Below are positions 1 through 10,880 of a DNA stretch of 64,000 nt, in pieces; positions within the stretch are counted from its first letter, which is position 1; the number at the start of each line of letters is the position of its first letter. Source of the DNA: Streptomyces violaceusniger (GTDB lineage Bacteria > Actinomycetota > Actinomycetes > Streptomycetales > Streptomycetaceae); the NCBI GenBank assembly GCA_005405945.1, contig BJHW01000001.1:7502001-7566000 (forward strand), read 5' to 3'. The notes below the pieces were generated by a model that worked only from the letters and a program-made list of their open reading frames with translations, ran no database searches and was not told the DNA's origin. Both the position numbers and the translations under genes were made by a program.

Positions 1-372
1 CGCGTCGCCCTCGCCGTGCGGGATGAAGCAGGTCGGTGTCACGGCGTAGGACGCCTTGTTGAGCAGCTGGCCGTCCAGGACCTCGGCGAGCCCCGCCATA
101 TCCAGTCGCCACCAGCCATGAGAGGTACGGAGGCCGAAGGGGGCGCCCGGGGTGGCCACGGCCTGGGTATGGCTCTCCGGATCCATGGCGACCACCAGAT
201 CCGACCGCGCGTTACGGATCTCCCTGCATCGTGCGGGGGCTTCTGCGCCGGTGATGACCAGCCCGCCGATGTGGCGGTCGAGATACGGCAGCAGGTCGAT
301 GACCGACCGGCTGTTGGCCATGATGTGCAGCCGATCGCCGAGCAGGTCGTCGATCGTGTTCCCAGCTCCCAT
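1..372 (-). CDS. Hypothetical protein, C-terminus beyond the window edge
   Basis: The reading frame starts at an ATG at 372 on the minus strand and stays open for 124 codons to the edge, so only the N-terminal part is visible. A GAGGGGGA ribosome-binding site lies about 9 bases upstream of the ATG. The protein begins MGAGNTIDDLLGDRLHIM and contains segments such as PYLDRHIGGLVITGAEAP and LRTSHGWWRLDMAGLAEV. I recognise no family. It looks soluble, with no signal peptide or membrane segment in the visible part. It is transcribed away from pglY, so the two share an intergenic region of 301 bases and may be divergently controlled. The codon pattern is typical of a real Streptomyces gene. Confidence 0.6.
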   Translation of the reverse strand, partial: MGAGNTIDDLLGDRLHIMANSRSVIDLLPYLDRHIGGLVITGAEAPARCREIRNARSDLVVAMDPESHTQAVATPGAPFGLRTSHGWWRLDMAGLAEVLDGQLLNKASYAVTPTCFIPHGEGDA

Positions 373-673
373 ACGACCTGTCCCCCTCGGAGGTCATGCG
401 GCCCGCTCGGTGTATCGAGTGTCAAGGCCGCTGTCGTGCGTGAACAAGAGGGCCTTGGGCGTCCGGGAATCGTTCTCGGCCAGGATTCGCCACACAGAAT
501 GCGCAAGCGATTACTGAAAGCGATGAACTTGCCCTGTCGTGGTAGCGGAATGTGACAGCAGGGTCTCGGTGTGCTCACCACCAAGGTCCAAGACGGTGCT
601 GGACTGGCAAGATAGGACATCGCGCTTGAATCGCGCGGTCAGTCTGCCGCCGAGTGAGGGAACGAGAGCCCCG
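373..673. other. Divergent intergenic region before the BREX operon
   Basis: These 301 bases separate the divergent hypothetical gene from pglY. No convincing ORF is present. The region must hold promoters for both directions, but I see no -35/-10 pair strong enough to call. The pglY start is preceded by a purine-rich GAGGGAACGAGAG stretch. Confidence 0.45.
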
Positions 674-3600
674 ATGCCCACCAGCGAGCTCTTCCTGCGG
701 GATGTCATCGACATCAAGGAAGACGTCCATGCCGGCGATTTCAAGGTGGAGCTCTCCGGGGGCTTCACCGAGACCGACGTGCGGGTCGCTGAGTACGTCG
801 TCACCGACCAGCTCCAGGAGGCGTTCAAGCGGGCACTCGGGCTCGTCGGGGCCGCCGTCCGCACCGGCAGCTCGCACGCCGCGTACCTCCACGGCTCCTT
901 CGGCGCCGGTAAGAGTCACTTCCTGACCGTGTTGCACGCGGTGCTCAACAACCACCCGGCCGCGCGCCGCAAGCCGCGCCTGCAAGAGGTCATCGCCCAG
1001 CACGACGACTGGCTGCGGCAGAAGAAGTTCCTGATGGTGCCGTACCACCTCGTCGGCTCGACCGATCTGGACTCGGCGCTGCTGGGCGGCTACGTGGCGA
1101 CGGTGCGGCGGCTGCACCCGGACAAGCCGACACCCGCCGTGTACCGGGCGGATGCCGCCATCGCGGACGCGCGCAGGCAGCGGGAGTTCCTGGCCGACGA
1201 CGGCAAGTTCGTCCAGTGGCTGGGGTCGGGAGGCGTGGCCGTCGCGCCGAGCGGGGCGGTGGCCGGGGTCGACGAGGAGGAGGACCTGGACACCAGCGGG
1301 CTCGTCGAGGCGCCGAGCGCCCCCGCCCCGGGGCCTGGACCCCGAGCGAGCTCGACCGTGCCTTCGCCGCTCCGGCGGGGGACCCGCTTCGCGATGCGCT
1401 GGTCTCCGCGCTGCTCTCCGGGCCGATGTCCGCGTACGCGACCGGGGCGCGCGGGACAAGGACGCCTTCGTGCCGCTGGAGAACGGGCTCTCCGTCGTCT
1501 CCCGGCACGCCCAGGCCCTCGGCTACGACGGCATCGTGCTCTTCCTCGATGAGCTGATCCTCTGGCTGCAGGCGCACATGGGAGAGCAGGACTTCGTACG
1601 CGACCAGGTGCAGAAGCTGGTCAAGCTCATCGAGTCGGGGGACAGCGACCGGCCGGTGCCGATCATCTCGTTCATCTCCCGGCAGCGTGACCTGTCCCAG
1701 CTCATCGGCTCTGATGTGGCCGGGGCCGAGGTGCAGAACCTGGAGCAGCAGGTCGAGTACCTCGCGGGCCGCATCGACGTCGTCGATCTCGAGGACAGCA
1801 ACCTCATCGAGATCATCAAGCACCGGGTCCTCGCGCCCAAGCAGGGCATGGAGTCCGCCAGGGAGTCGGCGTTCGCGGCGGTCGAGTCGTCCAAGGACGA
1901 GGTGCGGCAGGTGCTGCTGGACGCCCATGGACGCACCGAAGCGAGCTGGGAGGACTTCCGCGATGTCTATCCGCTGTCCCCGGCCTTCCTGAACGTACTC
2001 GTCGAGCTCTCGGGTGCGCTCCAGCGCGAGCGCACCGGCCTGAAGCTGGTGCAGGAAACGCTGCGCAGGCGCCGGGACGATCTGAAGCTCGGGGAGCTGA
2101 TCCCCCTCGGGGATCTGTGGGACGTCATCCTGGACGGCACGGGCGAGGCGTTCACCGCCCGGCTGCGCAAGGAGGCCGAGACCGCCAAGCGCTTCCATGA
2201 CCGCGTCGTGGCCTATCTGCTCGAGAAGTACGGGTCCGCGGACAGCCCGCTCTTCAAGGGGGACGAGAGGCTGATCAAGACGCTGCTGCTGGCCGCACTC
2301 GCGCCGAACGTCCCCGCGCTGGCCCGGCTCACCGGGGAGCGGCTGGCCGCGCTGAACCACGGGTCGATCAAGGTGCGGCTCGGGTCGGCCGGCTCGGTGG
2401 CGGTCAAGCGGCTGAAAGAGTTGCAGGGCGAGTTCGGTGAGCTGCGCAGTGAGGGCAGCGCGGACCCTGTCTTCCATCTGCACCTGTCCGACCTCGACAT
2501 CGAGCCGCTGCTCGACGAGGTGAGCAGCGAGGACAACCTCGGCAAGCGCCGGCAGTGGGTCAAGGATCAGCTCTGGTCGGCGCTCGGAATCGGCGACGCG
2601 CAGGCGTTCGTGAGCGAGCGGGAGATCGTCTGGCGCGGCACCAAGCGCACCGCCGAGTTCGTCTTCGGCAACGTCTGTGATCCGCATCTGCCCGATGAGC
2701 AGTTCAAGCCGCAGATGGAGGGGAACATCAGGTTCGTCCTCGACTACCCCTTCGACGACAAGCACTTCCCGAGCGATGACGTACGCCGCATCGAAAAGAT
2801 GAAGCAGGAGGGGAAGTACGCCCCCACCATCGTCTGGCTGCCGGACTTCTTCTCCGAGCAGAAGTCGAACCAGCTCGGACGGCTACTGAAGATCAACTAC
2901 CTGCTGGAGCGGGACCGGCTGGACGACCACACGGCCACCAAGTCCGCGGACGAGCGGGTGCAGATCCGGCATCAGCTCAAGGCCCAGAGTGAGAACCTCA
3001 CCTCGCAACTGGCCGCAGTGCTCCAGCAGCTGTACGGCATCAGCAAGCCGGACCCGGGCAGCGTCGGTGCCGAGGTGCCGGACAACCAGCATGTGTGGTC
3101 GCTGGAGCCCGCCTACTCCCGGCCCAGGCCCGAGGCGGGGCTGAGCTTCGAACAGAACCTTTACGCCCTGGCGGACGGCATGTTCGCGGCCCTGTATCCC
3201 AAGCACCCCGACTTCGACCCGGCGCTGACGCGGAAGGCCGTCACCACCCGGGAGCTGAAGACAGCCCTGGAATGGATCGGCAAGGCGATGGCGGACGGGT
3301 CGCGTCGGGTCGTCGTCGACCGGCACCACCTGCCCATCGTCAAGCGAGTCGTGCACCCGCTCGGGCTCGGAGAGGTCCACGACGGTCCGCTCAACCTGCT
3401 CAACGACTGGCGTCTGAAGATCAACCAGAAGGCGTCGGAGGCCAAGGCGGGGACGGAGCTCTCCGTCGAGGACATCAGGCGCTGGATCGGCGAACTGGGC
3501 TTCACGGGGCTGGAGAAGAACATCACCAGCCTGATCATCGCGACCTACGCGCTGCTGGACGACCGGACATGGGTCTTCCAGACCACCCCCGTGTCGGCTC

Positions 3601-4568
3601 CCGAGCTGGAGCGGATCGGCAACGGCTACGGCCTGCGGGCGGTGGAACTGCCCAGCGAGGAGGAGTTCACATCTGCCCGTGCTCGCGCCGGGGCGATCTT
3701 CGGAGCGTCCGCGCAGCCGGTTCTCTTCGCGCGGAACGTGGCGGCGCTGGAGTCCCAGGTACGCGACATCGTGGAGGCACATCAGCAGCCTGTGAGCGGC
3801 GTGCGCCGCTCGCTGGAGAAGCACGGCGACGACCTGGGGCTCGCCGGAGCGGAAGCCGACCGGATGCGGTCCATGCGGGCAGCCGCGGACCTGCTGGCCC
3901 GGCTCTCCCGTACCAAGGACGCCACCTCGCTGGTGAGGGAACTGGCGGCCGCCTCGTACGATGTGACCGACCAGGAACTGGGCGCGGCGATCAAGCAGGC
4001 CCCCGAGGTACTGCAGGCACTCGACGACACCAACTGGAAGCTCCTGCAGAGCGTGCGCGGCTTCGCCGAGCGCGGCGACGGAGTGGGGGACAAGGCCGAG
4101 CGGCTGATCACCTCACTGCGGGAGACCGTAAACGACCACGAGCAGGTCAGGTCGCTGGTGCCGGTGCTCAGCCGGCTCCAGGACCAGTCCGTCGCCCTGG
4201 TCACCGAGGCGGCCCACCTCGCCAACATCGCCCAGCCCGCTCCCGAACCGCCCGCGCCCGGTCCGGACGACGTCAGCCTGACGCGTCACGGCGATCCGGT
4301 GGTGCCCTCGGGCATCCCGCCGCAGCTCGACTTCGACCAGGACGAGCCCGCCAAGCGGGCCGTCATGCCGATTCCCGGGCCGAGCGCACCGCATGTTCTC
4401 GACACGCAGCAGCCCACCCGGCTGGAGTCCGCCCTGGCGGCGGCCGTGGCCGATGTCCGCGACGAGATCCGGTCGTACGTCGAGACGCACCCCGGTGTAC
4501 GGATCGAGATCGCCTGGCGCCCCGTGCCCGCCGACCAGCGGACGGTGGACGAGGAGGCCGAGAGCTGA
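674..4568 (+). CDS. pglY: PglY, BREX type 2 ATPase (BrxC/PglY family), two frameshifts
   Basis: Large P-loop ATPase of the BREX-2/Pgl phage-resistance system, which acts with PglX, PglZ and PglW to mark self DNA and block phage replication. Start ATG 674 gives MPTSELFLRDVIDIKEDVHA. Walker A is GSFGAGKS at about residues 74-81 and Walker B is IVLFLDELILWL. Total length of about 1,300 residues fits PglY. The frame changes twice: near 1330, where the downstream frame reads AWTPSELDRAFAAPAGDP, and near 1455, where it continues DKDAFVPLENGLSVVSRHA. Each change is repaired by adding one G to a run of four G, so both may be sequencing errors. The stop overlaps the pglZ start (TGATG), implying translational coupling. 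Family assignment is firm; integrity is not. Confidence 0.88.
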
Positions 4569-7306
4569 TGACCACGGCTCCGCCGCAGATCAACCGGTTC
4601 ACCATCGAGGCGCTCCTGGACACCTACGCCTCGGGCCTGCGTGACCGGCGGCTGATGCTGGTCCACGGCCGGTACCCGGACAACGCCGCCAGGGTGTTCA
4701 CGGCCAAGATCGGCGGCGAGCCCCGGCGCGTACACGTCAGCGACCAGGCGTCCGTCCTCGGCATCGTGGACGCATGGCACCGACACCGGACCGATCAGAC
4801 GCGCGACGGCGAGGTCCTGGTCGTGACCACGGGAGTGGGCGACGAACAGCTCGGCTGGGATGTGCGCGGGCATGCCGTCAAACGGCGCACGCTCACGGTC
4901 GAGAACGCCGAAATCGTGAAGCAGCGCTTCGGCGCGAAGGAACTCGACCCGCGGATGTACCGGGAGACGTGGCTGCTCGAAGCCCTGCTGGACGCCGAGC
5001 CGCACAGTGGTTGGCAGCGTGTCGGCTCCGTCCTCACCCGGGACGCGGCTGTGCGGGCACTCCTCGTCGCCCGGCTGGGTCTCGCCCGCACGGGTGCGGA
5101 TGACGCGGGCGACGTCGCCGTCGACGCGGATACGCTGCTCGCCTGGTCGCGTACGCCCGCCGGACCGACCCGCTTCAACGAACTGGATGCCCGCGAGCGC
5201 GAAGAACTCAAGCGCTGGCTCGGGGAAACCGCCGGTGCCGCCGTGCCCGTGCTGATGTCGCTCGTCGAGGCGGGGCGCGGCAACGACGCCATGGCGCGCG
5301 GGCTCCTGGGCTCGGCCATGGCGGACCCCGCGACCGGCCCGGACACCGTGCTCGCCGTGGGCGGGCTGTTCGGCCAGGCCCGCAGAGCTGATGTGCTGGC
5401 CTTCAGCGACGCGGTGGCAGGAACACTCATCCGCTGGATCGCGGAGGCGAAGCACAACGCCACGGCCCGGCAGCGGGTGTTCTCCGTCATCGACAGGGCC
5501 GACCGGCTCGCGGCCGAGGCCGGATTGACCGACGCACTGCGCACCAGCCGCTTTCTGCTCTCCAGCTTCACCACCCAGCTACGGGCCGTCGCCATGGAAC
5601 TCGAGCGCTCACCCGCCCGGGCCGAGGCAACACTGGCCGACCTGCGCGGCCATGCGCTGGCTACCCTGCACGCTGACCGGATCGCCGTCGCGGAGATGGC
5701 CGTCCGGGTCGTGCGCTGGCTGGACACCCCTCAGCCCAGGGTCGAATCGGTGGCGTCCGGGGTCCGCGCCCATCTGGCCGAGTGGGGCTGGGTGGACCGG
5801 GCACTGAACGTGCTGTGGTCGGGCGACCCGGTCGGAGACGCCGTCGCCGATCACGCGTACCGGGCTGTGCATGACACCGCACGGGCGCGCAGGGACATCC
5901 TGGACGAACAGTTCGCGGCACGGCTGGCGGCCTGGAGCCGTACGGCGACGGCGCAGAACCCGGGCGGCTGCCTGGTGGTGGAGAACGTCCTTACCGAGGC
6001 CGCGGTACCCCTCTTCGAGGGGCGGCAGCCCCCTCGTGCTGCTCTTGGACGGCATGAGCAGCGCCGCGGCGGTACAGATCGGAGAGGAGGCGGAACGGGA
6101 AGGGTGGATCGAGGCGGTACCGAAACCGCCCGCAGGGCAGTCCGCGCAGAGGCTCGCCGCCGTCTCCATGCTGCCTTCGGTGACCAGGATCAGCCGCGCC
6201 TCCCTCCTCACGGGCGGGGCCGTCATGGGCGGCCAGTCCACCGAGACCGCGGGCTTCGCCGCGTACTGGAAGCAGCACCGGGGCACTGGCCTGCTATTCC
6301 ACAAGGCGTCGATAGGGGGACCGTCCGGACACCGGCTCGCCGAGGAGTTGATCACCGCCCTCGCCTCGGACGCCGTGGTGGGCGTCGTCCTCAACACCAT
6401 CGACGAGGCGCTCGACCATGGACAGCAGGGCGAACGCACCCAGTGGCGGATCAACGACATCACCTTCCTGCGCACCCTCCTCGCCGCAGCTAAGAACTAC
6501 GGACGCCCGGTCCTCTTGGCGGCCGACCACGGGCACGTCCTGGAACGCGGCATGAACGCGGGCGGGCCCAGATGGCCGGGGCAGAGTCCGCACGCTGGCG
6601 CACGGGCTCCGCCGGCGACGGGGAGGTCGAGCTGTCCGGGCCACGCGTCCTGGAGGGCGGCGGCACCGTCGTCGCGCCCTGGCGCGAGGACATCCGCTAC
6701 ACACCCCGTAAGGCCGGCTACCACGGTGGTGCTTCCCTGGCTGAGGTGACGGTGCCACTGCTGGTGCTCCTCCCCGCACTGGAGGCTCTGCCGAAGGGGT
6801 GGCAGGTGCTGCCCCGGGAGCTCACGACGCCCCGATGGTGGACCGAGCCGCGGGCGCTGGACGATGGCTCCGCCGAGAACGGGACCTCGCAATCCGCGAC
6901 GAAGGCCAAGAACACCCGCAAGCGCCCTCAGCCCACAGGAGAAGGGCTCTTCGCCGAGACGGAGGTGGTGCCCGAGCCGACGACGCTCGGCACCGAGGTG
7001 GTCGCCAGTAGCGTGTACCTCGCGCAGAAGGAGTACGTCCGCAGGGCACCCGACGCCAAGGTCGTCGCCTCCGTCATCGACGCACTCACCGACGCGGGCG
7101 AGACCATGTCGCCCGCCGCGCTGGCCGCCGCGATCTCCGCGACCGGCCGGGTCAAGCGCAACATCGACGGGTTCATCGCCACCCTGCAGCGGCTGCTGAA
7201 CGTCGAGGGCTATGCCGTGCTCAGCTTCGTCGACTCCGGGCACACCGTCAGACTCGACGTGCGACTTTTGCGTACGCAGTTCCAGTTGGAAGGAAACCAA
7301 TCGTGA
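4568..7306 (+). CDS. pglZ: PglZ, BREX type 2 alkaline-phosphatase-fold protein, two frameshifts
   Basis: PglZ is the signature BREX protein with an alkaline-phosphatase-superfamily (PglZ) domain in its C-terminal half. ATG 4568 begins MTTAPPQINRFTIEALLD and overlaps the pglY stop by one base. The reading frame breaks near 6025, just before the metal-site segment PLVLLLDGMSSAA, and again near 6570, after LLAADHGHVLERG and before the C-terminal part MAGAESARWRTGSAGDG. VLLLDG and ADHGH are the expected metal-binding motifs of the superfamily. The first break lies in a run of five C; the second needs one extra base. Joined, the protein is about 912 residues, normal for BREX-2 PglZ. Its last codons overlap brxD. 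The gene is either intact with base-call errors or inactivated; the sequence alone cannot decide. Confidence 0.87.
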
Positions 7307-8646
7307 CGGGCGCCCCGCCTCCTGTCAGCGCGGCCCGCCGACGCGAGGTCGTGGACGCACTACGGCGCGGAACAGTGCCCCAGGCAGGGCTCGACCTTTT
7401 CGCGGTCGGTCTGGACCGCTTCCAATCGTCCCTCGACGACGATATCGCCACGGCCAAAGGCGGCGGCGCCGCCTTCCACGCCATTCGAGGTGAATACGGT
7501 TCCGGGAAGACCTTTTTCGCCCGCTGGCTCGCGGAACGGGCAAAACGCGCAGGGCTGGCCACCGCCGAGGTACAAATCTCCGAGACCGAGACACCGCTGC
7601 ACCGCCTGGAGACCGTCTACCGGCGGCTGACCGAGCGCCTGGCCACTGCCACCCATCGGCCGAGTGCGTTGCGGGCGATCATCGACTCCTGGTTCTACAC
7701 CCTGGAGGAGGAAGTCCTCGACACCGGAGAGGTGGACGAGGACGATGCCACGGCGCTGGCGAAGGCCGTCGACGAGCTGATGGAGAGCAGGCTCGCCGAT
7801 GTGGCGCGCACGACGCCGGCGTTCTCAGCGGCGCTGCGTGGTTACCGGCAGGCGACGTCCGCAGGTGACGGTGCCACTGCGGAGGCACTGATCGCCTGGC
7901 TCGGCGGCCAGAAGTCGGTGGCGGCCTCCGCCCGGCGGGCCGCGGGGGTGCGCGGTGACCTCGACCACTTCGCCGCCCTCGGCTTCCTCCAAGGACTGCT
8001 CACGGTGCTGCGGGACTGCGGGCACCCGGGACTGCTGCTCGTACTCGACGAGATCGAAACCCTGCAGCGGGTGCGCGGAGATGTGCGGGAGAAGGGACTC
8101 AACGCGCTGCGGCAGTTCCTCGACGAAGTCGACGCCGGGCGCTTTCCCGGACTGTTCCTCGTCATCACGGGCACACCCGCCTTCTACGACGGACAACAAG
8201 GCGTCCAGCGGCTGCCTCCGCTGGCTCAGCGGCTGGCCACCGATTTCACCACCGACGCGCGCTTCGACTCGCCGCGGGCCGTACAACTGCGGCTGCCCGG
8301 CTTCGACCTGCCGAGCCTCGGCGAGCTGGGACGCAACGTACGCGACCTGTTCGCGGGCGCGGCGAAGCATCCGGACCGGATCATGGACCGGGTCGACGAC
8401 GCGTACATCGGAGAGTTGGCCACCGCTGTCACCGGCGGGCTAGGCGGCAAGGTGGGAGTCGCGCCCCGGTTGTTCCTGCGCAAGCTCGTCGCCGATGTCC
8501 TCGACCGCGTGGATGAATTCGAGGACTTCGACCCACGGCGGCACTACGCGCTCACCGTATCCAGCGCGGAGCTGAACGAGATCGAGCGCAATGCGGCGGC
8601 CGCGCCTGCGGACAGCGCCGACGACATCGACCTGGACGTGCCGTGA
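7303..8646 (+). CDS. brxD: BrxD, BREX type 2 ATP-binding protein
   Basis: ATPase characteristic of type 2 BREX operons. The protein has 447 residues from GTG 7303, which overlaps the pglZ stop as GTGA. Walker A is GEYGSGKT at about residues 63-70 and the Walker B segment is LLLVLDEIETL, followed by an arginine-rich QRVRGDVREKGLNALRQFL. The position between pglZ and the Lhr-like helicase matches the canonical pglYZ-brxD-brxHI order. The frame is intact throughout, unlike its two upstream neighbours. BrxD presumably works as an AAA-type motor or regulator in the BREX complex; its exact role is not established by the sequence. Confidence 0.88.
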   Translation: MTGAPPPVSAARRREVVDALRRGTVPQAGLDLFAVGLDRFQSSLDDDIATAKGGGAAFHAIRGEYGSGKTFFARWLAERAKRAGLATAEVQISETETPLHRLETVYRRLTERLATATHRPSALRAIIDSWFYTLEEEVLDTGEVDEDDATALAKAVDELMESRLADVARTTPAFSAALRGYRQATSAGDGATAEALIAWLGGQKSVAASARRAAGVRGDLDHFAALGFLQGLLTVLRDCGHPGLLLVLDEIETLQRVRGDVREKGLNALRQFLDEVDAGRFPGLFLVITGTPAFYDGQQGVQRLPPLAQRLATDFTTDARFDSPRAVQLRLPGFDLPSLGELGRNVRDLFAGAAKHPDRIMDRVDDAYIGELATAVTGGLGGKVGVAPRLFLRKLVADVLDRVDEFEDFDPRRHYALTVSSAELNEIERNAAAAPADSADDIDLDVP

Positions 8647-10880
8647 GCCGTATCGACGACCTCGCCCCGGGGCTCGTCCACCATATCGTCAACACCCTGG
8701 GGTGGCCTGGACTGCGGCCGCTCCAGGAAGAAGCGATCGCACCCCTGCTCGCCGGCGAGGACGCGGTCCTGCTGGCGCCAACCGCGGGCGGAAAGACGGA
8801 AGCGGCGTCCTTTCCACTGTTGTCGAAGATGGCGGCGGAGCGCTGGAGCGGCACCTCTGTGCTGTACGTGTGCCCTTTGAAGGCGCTGCTCAACAACCTG
8901 CTGCCGAGGCTGGAGACGTACACGGCCTGGCTGGGGCGCAGTGCGGCTCTGTGGCACGGGGACATCAAGGACACTGGGCGCAAGAAGATCCTCACCGGGC
9001 GGCCGGATGTGCTGCTCACCACGCCGGAGTCCCTGGAAGCGATGCTGGTGAGCGCCAACGTCGACCATTACGCCTTCTTCGCAGGGCTGCGAGCGATCGT
9101 CGTGGACGAAGTGCATGCCTTCGCGGGTGACGACCGCGGCTGGCACCTGCTCGCCGTTCTTGAGCGGCTGCAACGGGTCGTCGGACACCCGGTGCAGCGG
9201 ATCGGCCTTTCGGCCACTGTGGGAAACCCTCGGGAACTCCTGCAATGGCTGCAGGGTTCGGGTGCGGGGGAACGCCCCGGCCGCGTGGTCGCCCCCTACC
9301 TGGTAGAGACCCGGTCCGCCTCGGACCGTTCGTCCGGGCCTCCGCCCGGTGACGTCCAACTGGACTACGTCGGATCGGCTGATAACGCGGCGAGGGTGAT
9401 CGCGACCCTGCACCGAGGCGAGAAGCGGTTGGTCTTCTGCGAATCGAGGAGGCTCGTTGAGGAGCTGGGCGAGAAGCTGCGCGCCAAGGGCGTGACGACC
9501 TTTCTCTCCCACGCATCCCTGTCGGTCGATGAGCGCCGACGCGCCGAGGAGGCGTTCGCCGAAGCACGCGATTGTGTCATCGTGTCGACCAGCACGCTCG
9601 AGCTCGGCATCGATGTCGGAGATCTCGACCGGGTCATCCAGATCGACGCCCCGGCCACCGTCGCCTCCTTCCTCCAGCGACTGGGACGCACCGGACGGCG
9701 ATCAGGCACCAGCCGGAACTGTCTTTTCCTCGCGTTGAGCGAGGAGGGACTCCTGGCCGCCGCGGCACTGCTGCTGCAGTGGTCACGCGGTTGGGTCGAA
9801 CCGGTGGTGGCACCTCCCGAGCCCCGGCACATCGTCGCCCAGCAGATGCTCGCGCTCTGTCTGCAGGAGAAACAGGTCGGTGATCAGCTGTGGAAGGAGT
9901 GGTGGTCCGGTCTGGGCCTCTTCGGGCAGTCTGCCGAGCCCATCGTGCGGCACTTGGTGGACGAGGGGTACCTCGACCAGGATGGCGGAATGCTGTTCAT
10001 CGGCCCGGAGGCCGAACGACGCTTCGGGCACCGGCACTTCATGAACCTCACCGCGGTGTTCACCGCCGCGCCCGAGTTCACCGTCCTCAATGGACTCAGC
10101 GAGATCGGCAGAACGGACCCGAGTCTGCTGACGGAGGATGTGCAAGGGCCGCGGAGGCTGCTGCTCGCGGGCCGCAGTTGGCAGGTCACCTACATCGACT
10201 GGCACCGGCGCCGTTGCTTCGTAGAACCGGTGGACGGGGGCGGCAAGGCGAAATGGGGCGGCCTCGGGTTCGTCCGAGCGACATCATACGAACTGACCAG
10301 GGCAGCACGTGACGTCCTGCTCGGGACCGAACCGCAGGTGCGGCTCACCGGTCGTGCGGTGAACTGTCTGGCTGAGGCGAGAGAGCGGTTCCTGGAATAT
10401 GTGCACCCCGGCGGGGGCACGCTGATCGCCCGCCGGTCGGACCATGACGTGCGGTGGTGGACATGGGCAGGACACCGGGCGAACGCCACCCTAGCCGCGA
10501 CGCTGTCCACTGTGACCGATCCCGCGCAGCGCATCAATGACTGCTGGATCCGGCTGCGCGGAGACCTAACCCCTCAGATGTGGAAGCAGACGGTCGCAGA
10601 CGCGGCCGACCGGCTGTGTCTGCCGACTGTGCACGAGCAGGCGCTGAAAGGCCTGAAGTTCAGCACAGCGCTGCCCCGCCGACTGGCAGAGGCGACACTC
10701 GCCGCGCGGCTCGCTGATCTCAAGGGCGCCGCCGCAGTGCTGAAGGCGCCGATCCGTTTCACTAGTGCTCTGACCGGGAAGGTTGGCCGGGTTGGTGGTT
10801 CCGGCGGTTGGATGGCCGGAGACGTCCGTGCGACTGCTGGGGGTGTGGGGTGGCTGAGCCTGTCCGTGTGCGCAGGCTGA
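8643..10880 (+). CDS. brxHI: BrxHI, Lhr-like DEAD/DEAH helicase of BREX type 2, C-terminal tail replaced by IS
   Basis: Superfamily 2 helicase with motif I APTAGGKTEA, DEVH box VVDEVHAF, motif III GLSATVGNP and the C-terminal helicase core STSTLELGIDVGDLDRV followed by QRLGRTGRRSG. GTG 8643 overlaps the brxD stop. The gene reads into the IS630-like element at 10763 and stops inside it at 10880. Removing the IS and one TA copy restores a frame ending RFTSGHDRSL with a TGA at 12380-12382, so only the last eight residues were exchanged for about 39 IS-encoded ones. All helicase motifs are intact, so function may survive. It is the last gene of the BREX operon seen here. Confidence 0.87.
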   Translation: MSRIDDLAPGLVHHIVNTLGWPGLRPLQEEAIAPLLAGEDAVLLAPTAGGKTEAASFPLLSKMAAERWSGTSVLYVCPLKALLNNLLPRLETYTAWLGRSAALWHGDIKDTGRKKILTGRPDVLLTTPESLEAMLVSANVDHYAFFAGLRAIVVDEVHAFAGDDRGWHLLAVLERLQRVVGHPVQRIGLSATVGNPRELLQWLQGSGAGERPGRVVAPYLVETRSASDRSSGPPPGDVQLDYVGSADNAARVIATLHRGEKRLVFCESRRLVEELGEKLRAKGVTTFLSHASLSVDERRRAEEAFAEARDCVIVSTSTLELGIDVGDLDRVIQIDAPATVASFLQRLGRTGRRSGTSRNCLFLALSEEGLLAAAALLLQWSRGWVEPVVAPPEPRHIVAQQMLALCLQEKQVGDQLWKEWWSGLGLFGQSAEPIVRHLVDEGYLDQDGGMLFIGPEAERRFGHRHFMNLTAVFTAAPEFTVLNGLSEIGRTDPSLLTEDVQGPRRLLLAGRSWQVTYIDWHRRRCFVEPVDGGGKAKWGGLGFVRATSYELTRAARDVLLGTEPQVRLTGRAVNCLAEARERFLEYVHPGGGTLIARRSDHDVRWWTWAGHRANATLAATLSTVTDPAQRINDCWIRLRGDLTPQMWKQTVADAADRLCLPTVHEQALKGLKFSTALPRRLAEATLAARLADLKGAAAVLKAPIRFTSALTGKVGRVGGSGGWMAGDVRATAGGVGWLSLSVCAG
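10765..10795 (+). repeat. Left terminal inverted repeat of the IS630-like element
   Basis: Pairs with the reverse complement of 12327-12357. The outer 20 bases differ at one position. Confidence 0.85.

Noticed and set aside
990..2765. 591-codon ORF on the minus strand opposite pglY
   Set aside because: It is the antisense shadow of pglY; the plus strand has Walker motifs and family sequence.
3095..6493. 1,132-codon plus-strand ORF
   Set aside because: Only its part from 4568 (pglZ) is real; the first 490 codons are an Arg/Gly-rich shadow of pglY.
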